This document shows, one piece after another, positions 62,182-64,000 of a DNA stretch of 64,000 nucleotides. A program made the position numbers and the translations under genes. The notes beneath the pieces are model-generated. The model did no database searches. It was given only the letters and a program-made list of their open reading frames with translations, and had not been told where the DNA came from. The stretch is from Eudromia elegans (taxonomy: Eukaryota > Chordata > Aves > Tinamiformes > Tinamidae), in the NCBI GenBank assembly GCA_003342815.1, contig PTEX01000031.1, positions 680,446 through 744,445 on the forward strand. Reading direction: 5' to 3'. How positions within the stretch are numbered: the stretch's first letter is position 1; each line of letters begins with the position of its first letter.

Positions 62182-64000
62182 GGCTCCAGGAAAAGCAGAT
62201 GAGAAAAATCATGAGAATGGAGACCTTATCCAGTCATTAAGTGACTCACAGCTTCTCCTGCAAGAGGGGAAAGGAAAAGAAATAACTAGAGATGCGAATA
62301 ACAGATAATTTCCTATTTACTTCACAAACACATACATTCGGCTTGCTCCTGAGCCGCCAAGACTGTTTTTCAAAGCAAAACATGTTAGAGGCATGCTTTA
62401 AAAGCAAAACAAACACAAAATCCCCAATTTCATTTCTATTTCCATCACATACTTGCCAAGACTCATACTGAAGTGGTCTAGCAAGGGCCAGCCCAGACGT
62501 AGCTCCTGTGGACACCTCAAGGCGAAATGGATTTCCCTCATGTGGCCACACAGTCTGAGACTAGTTTGCTGCTCTGGCACTTCGAACCTGCTTGCTAATT
62601 TTCTCTTGTGTCTGCACCGTGCATGTGATCCTGAACTCGCCTGCGCTCCTATGAGCGCATCAGCCTCTAGAGGGCCAGCTCTCATCAACATTTAGAAAGT
62701 TTGTTAAAATCCATAGCACACCGCTCTGGATTCTGCAGACTCTGCAGAGCAAAACGGTCCCAGTTGCATGCAACACCCTGCTTGTATAACCTGGTATTTT
62801 TTGCAACACGTGCTTCAGCGTCGTTAATACTCATTAAATTAGCCATATGATCAAGGCAGACAACTCCAGGCTTCTCCTTACTTTGCTACTAGGAAAATAA
62901 ATCCAATGTTTTGCCTCACGTAGGCAGAAATTCCCAAGGTACAGTTAGCATTAGCTTGGAGAAGATATTTAATCCATATAGTTTTAGATGCTGACTAAAT
63001 ATTAATCTGGGTATTTTGGAAGCATATGCTGAAGTTTTAAAATTTAACTCTTCTTTTAAAATATGGCAGCAACACAGAGGTGCCTTTTAGTAAAGTGTTA
63101 AAGACAAGTCTTTGCTTTCAAATATTTCACTTTTTTTTTGGTATTAAAAAGATGCCTTTTTAGGTTGTCTTTGTGAAGTGTAAGAGCCATAGAGAAATGC
63201 CAACATTTGCTTCTGTTGTACCCTTCATTATCTGAAATTAATTCTCAGCCTGTTCTTTCTCTTCTGGCAATCATGTAAAGAGTGATATTTCCTTTGAGTT
63301 GATGGGGACAGAAGATTTGTCCCCACATCTGGACTGTCCAGCTTCCTCATACAAAGAAGGGGACAAGGTGCAGACAGAAGAGAAACAAAAATAAATTTCA
63401 GAACTAACTGTTTGCACAAAGATATGATTCAGGAGAGGCAATGACCCCCAGTTCTATTTCCTCACTGCAACAAGTCTCCTTCTCTCCTGCTGAAGGAACT
63501 TTGGAGGATTTAGCACCATACTGTGGCAAGTAACCTCTAACTGGACCTAGGGATAGCAGGATGGATCAGTACCCGAATTATACAGAATTGCAATGCTTTC
63601 AAGTACCTGTGAAGACATGAATGTAAAGGCATTGTTAAAATCAAAAATTTCCAAAAAAGTTCATAGCAGTAACAAAACTAGAAGTTATCTAAACCTATAT
63701 ATCCACTTTCTTTAAAGGGAAAGAGTCATTATCCTTTCCAATCAGAGACTGACTTGGGCAAAACATGAATAATATAAGCAGAAGAACAGAGGCAGCAGAA
63801 AAAAACTATTTTTTCAGCAACCATCAAAGAAACAGAAGCTTGTTATGTCTATTAGATAAAAACCTAAAAGCTTAAAGCTCCATTAAGTGCAACATTAATT
63901 AAAAAAAAAAAAAGGACTAAGAATTAGAACAAAACATAGGCGGAAAATACACCCAAAACAGCTGCAGAGCAGGCAGGAGATCTTTTTCAAGGTTAAGTAT
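62182..64000. other. TBC1D24 5' intron
   Basis: The bases just upstream of the TBC1D24 ATG look like a splice acceptor (TTTTCCTGGAG, then CC and ATGG), so this is intron. No GC-rich promoter or first exon is visible up to the edge. A CTCF-like word, CCTCTAGAGGGCCA, lies at 62,664-62,677. Confidence 0.6.

Overview
The window is vertebrate, and almost certainly bird, nuclear DNA. It holds intron-rich genes, CR1 LINE 3' ends of the avian type, and GC-rich minisatellite blocks set in AT-rich surroundings. Three protein-coding genes can be assembled exon by exon, all on the minus strand. I checked splice sites and reading phase across every junction listed.

(1) 1-22,000: CIITA, the MHC class II transactivator. 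Fifteen consecutive coding exons run from a start ATG at 14,044 to the last leucine-rich-repeat exon in view (303-386). Only the short final coding exon appears to lie off the left edge. A separate 5' exon (21,620-21,920) encodes a CARD-like domain and splices in frame to exon 2, so the window encodes the dendritic-cell (promoter I) form. A second possible 5' exon ends at 18,052, and IRF-type elements lie in the promoter region.

(2) 22,000-29,900: about 8 kb with no gene I can recognise.

(3) 29,900-44,440: a compositionally distinct, GC-rich block. It contains a complete 22-exon, 1004-residue maestro heat-like repeat (MROH) gene (33,915-43,047). The gene is bracketed by related minisatellites of roughly 57-60 bp on both sides, plus a 1.5-kb AT-rich TTAAGGGAATT-type array on the left. 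One minisatellite subtype appears in opposite orientations at the two ends.

(4) 44,440-51,200: no gene recognised. Part is probably the long 3' UTR of the next gene.

(5) 51,201-62,181: TBC1D24 (TBC domain plus TLDc domain), complete in coding sequence, 555 residues. An 18-nt microexon (59,552-59,569) would raise this to 561. Its introns hold two CR1 fragments, simple repeats and a 54-N assembly gap. Its 5' UTR exon lies beyond the right edge.

The three genes share no pathway. CIITA drives MHC class II transcription, TBC1D24 acts in synaptic vesicle and membrane traffic, and the MROH protein is of unknown function. What stands out is the layout. From memory, CIITA and TBC1D24 are megabases apart on human 16p13, while here they flank an MROH block that looks inserted. 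Single ambiguous bases cluster in the first 5.6 kb, which suggests lower-quality or polymorphic sequence there.
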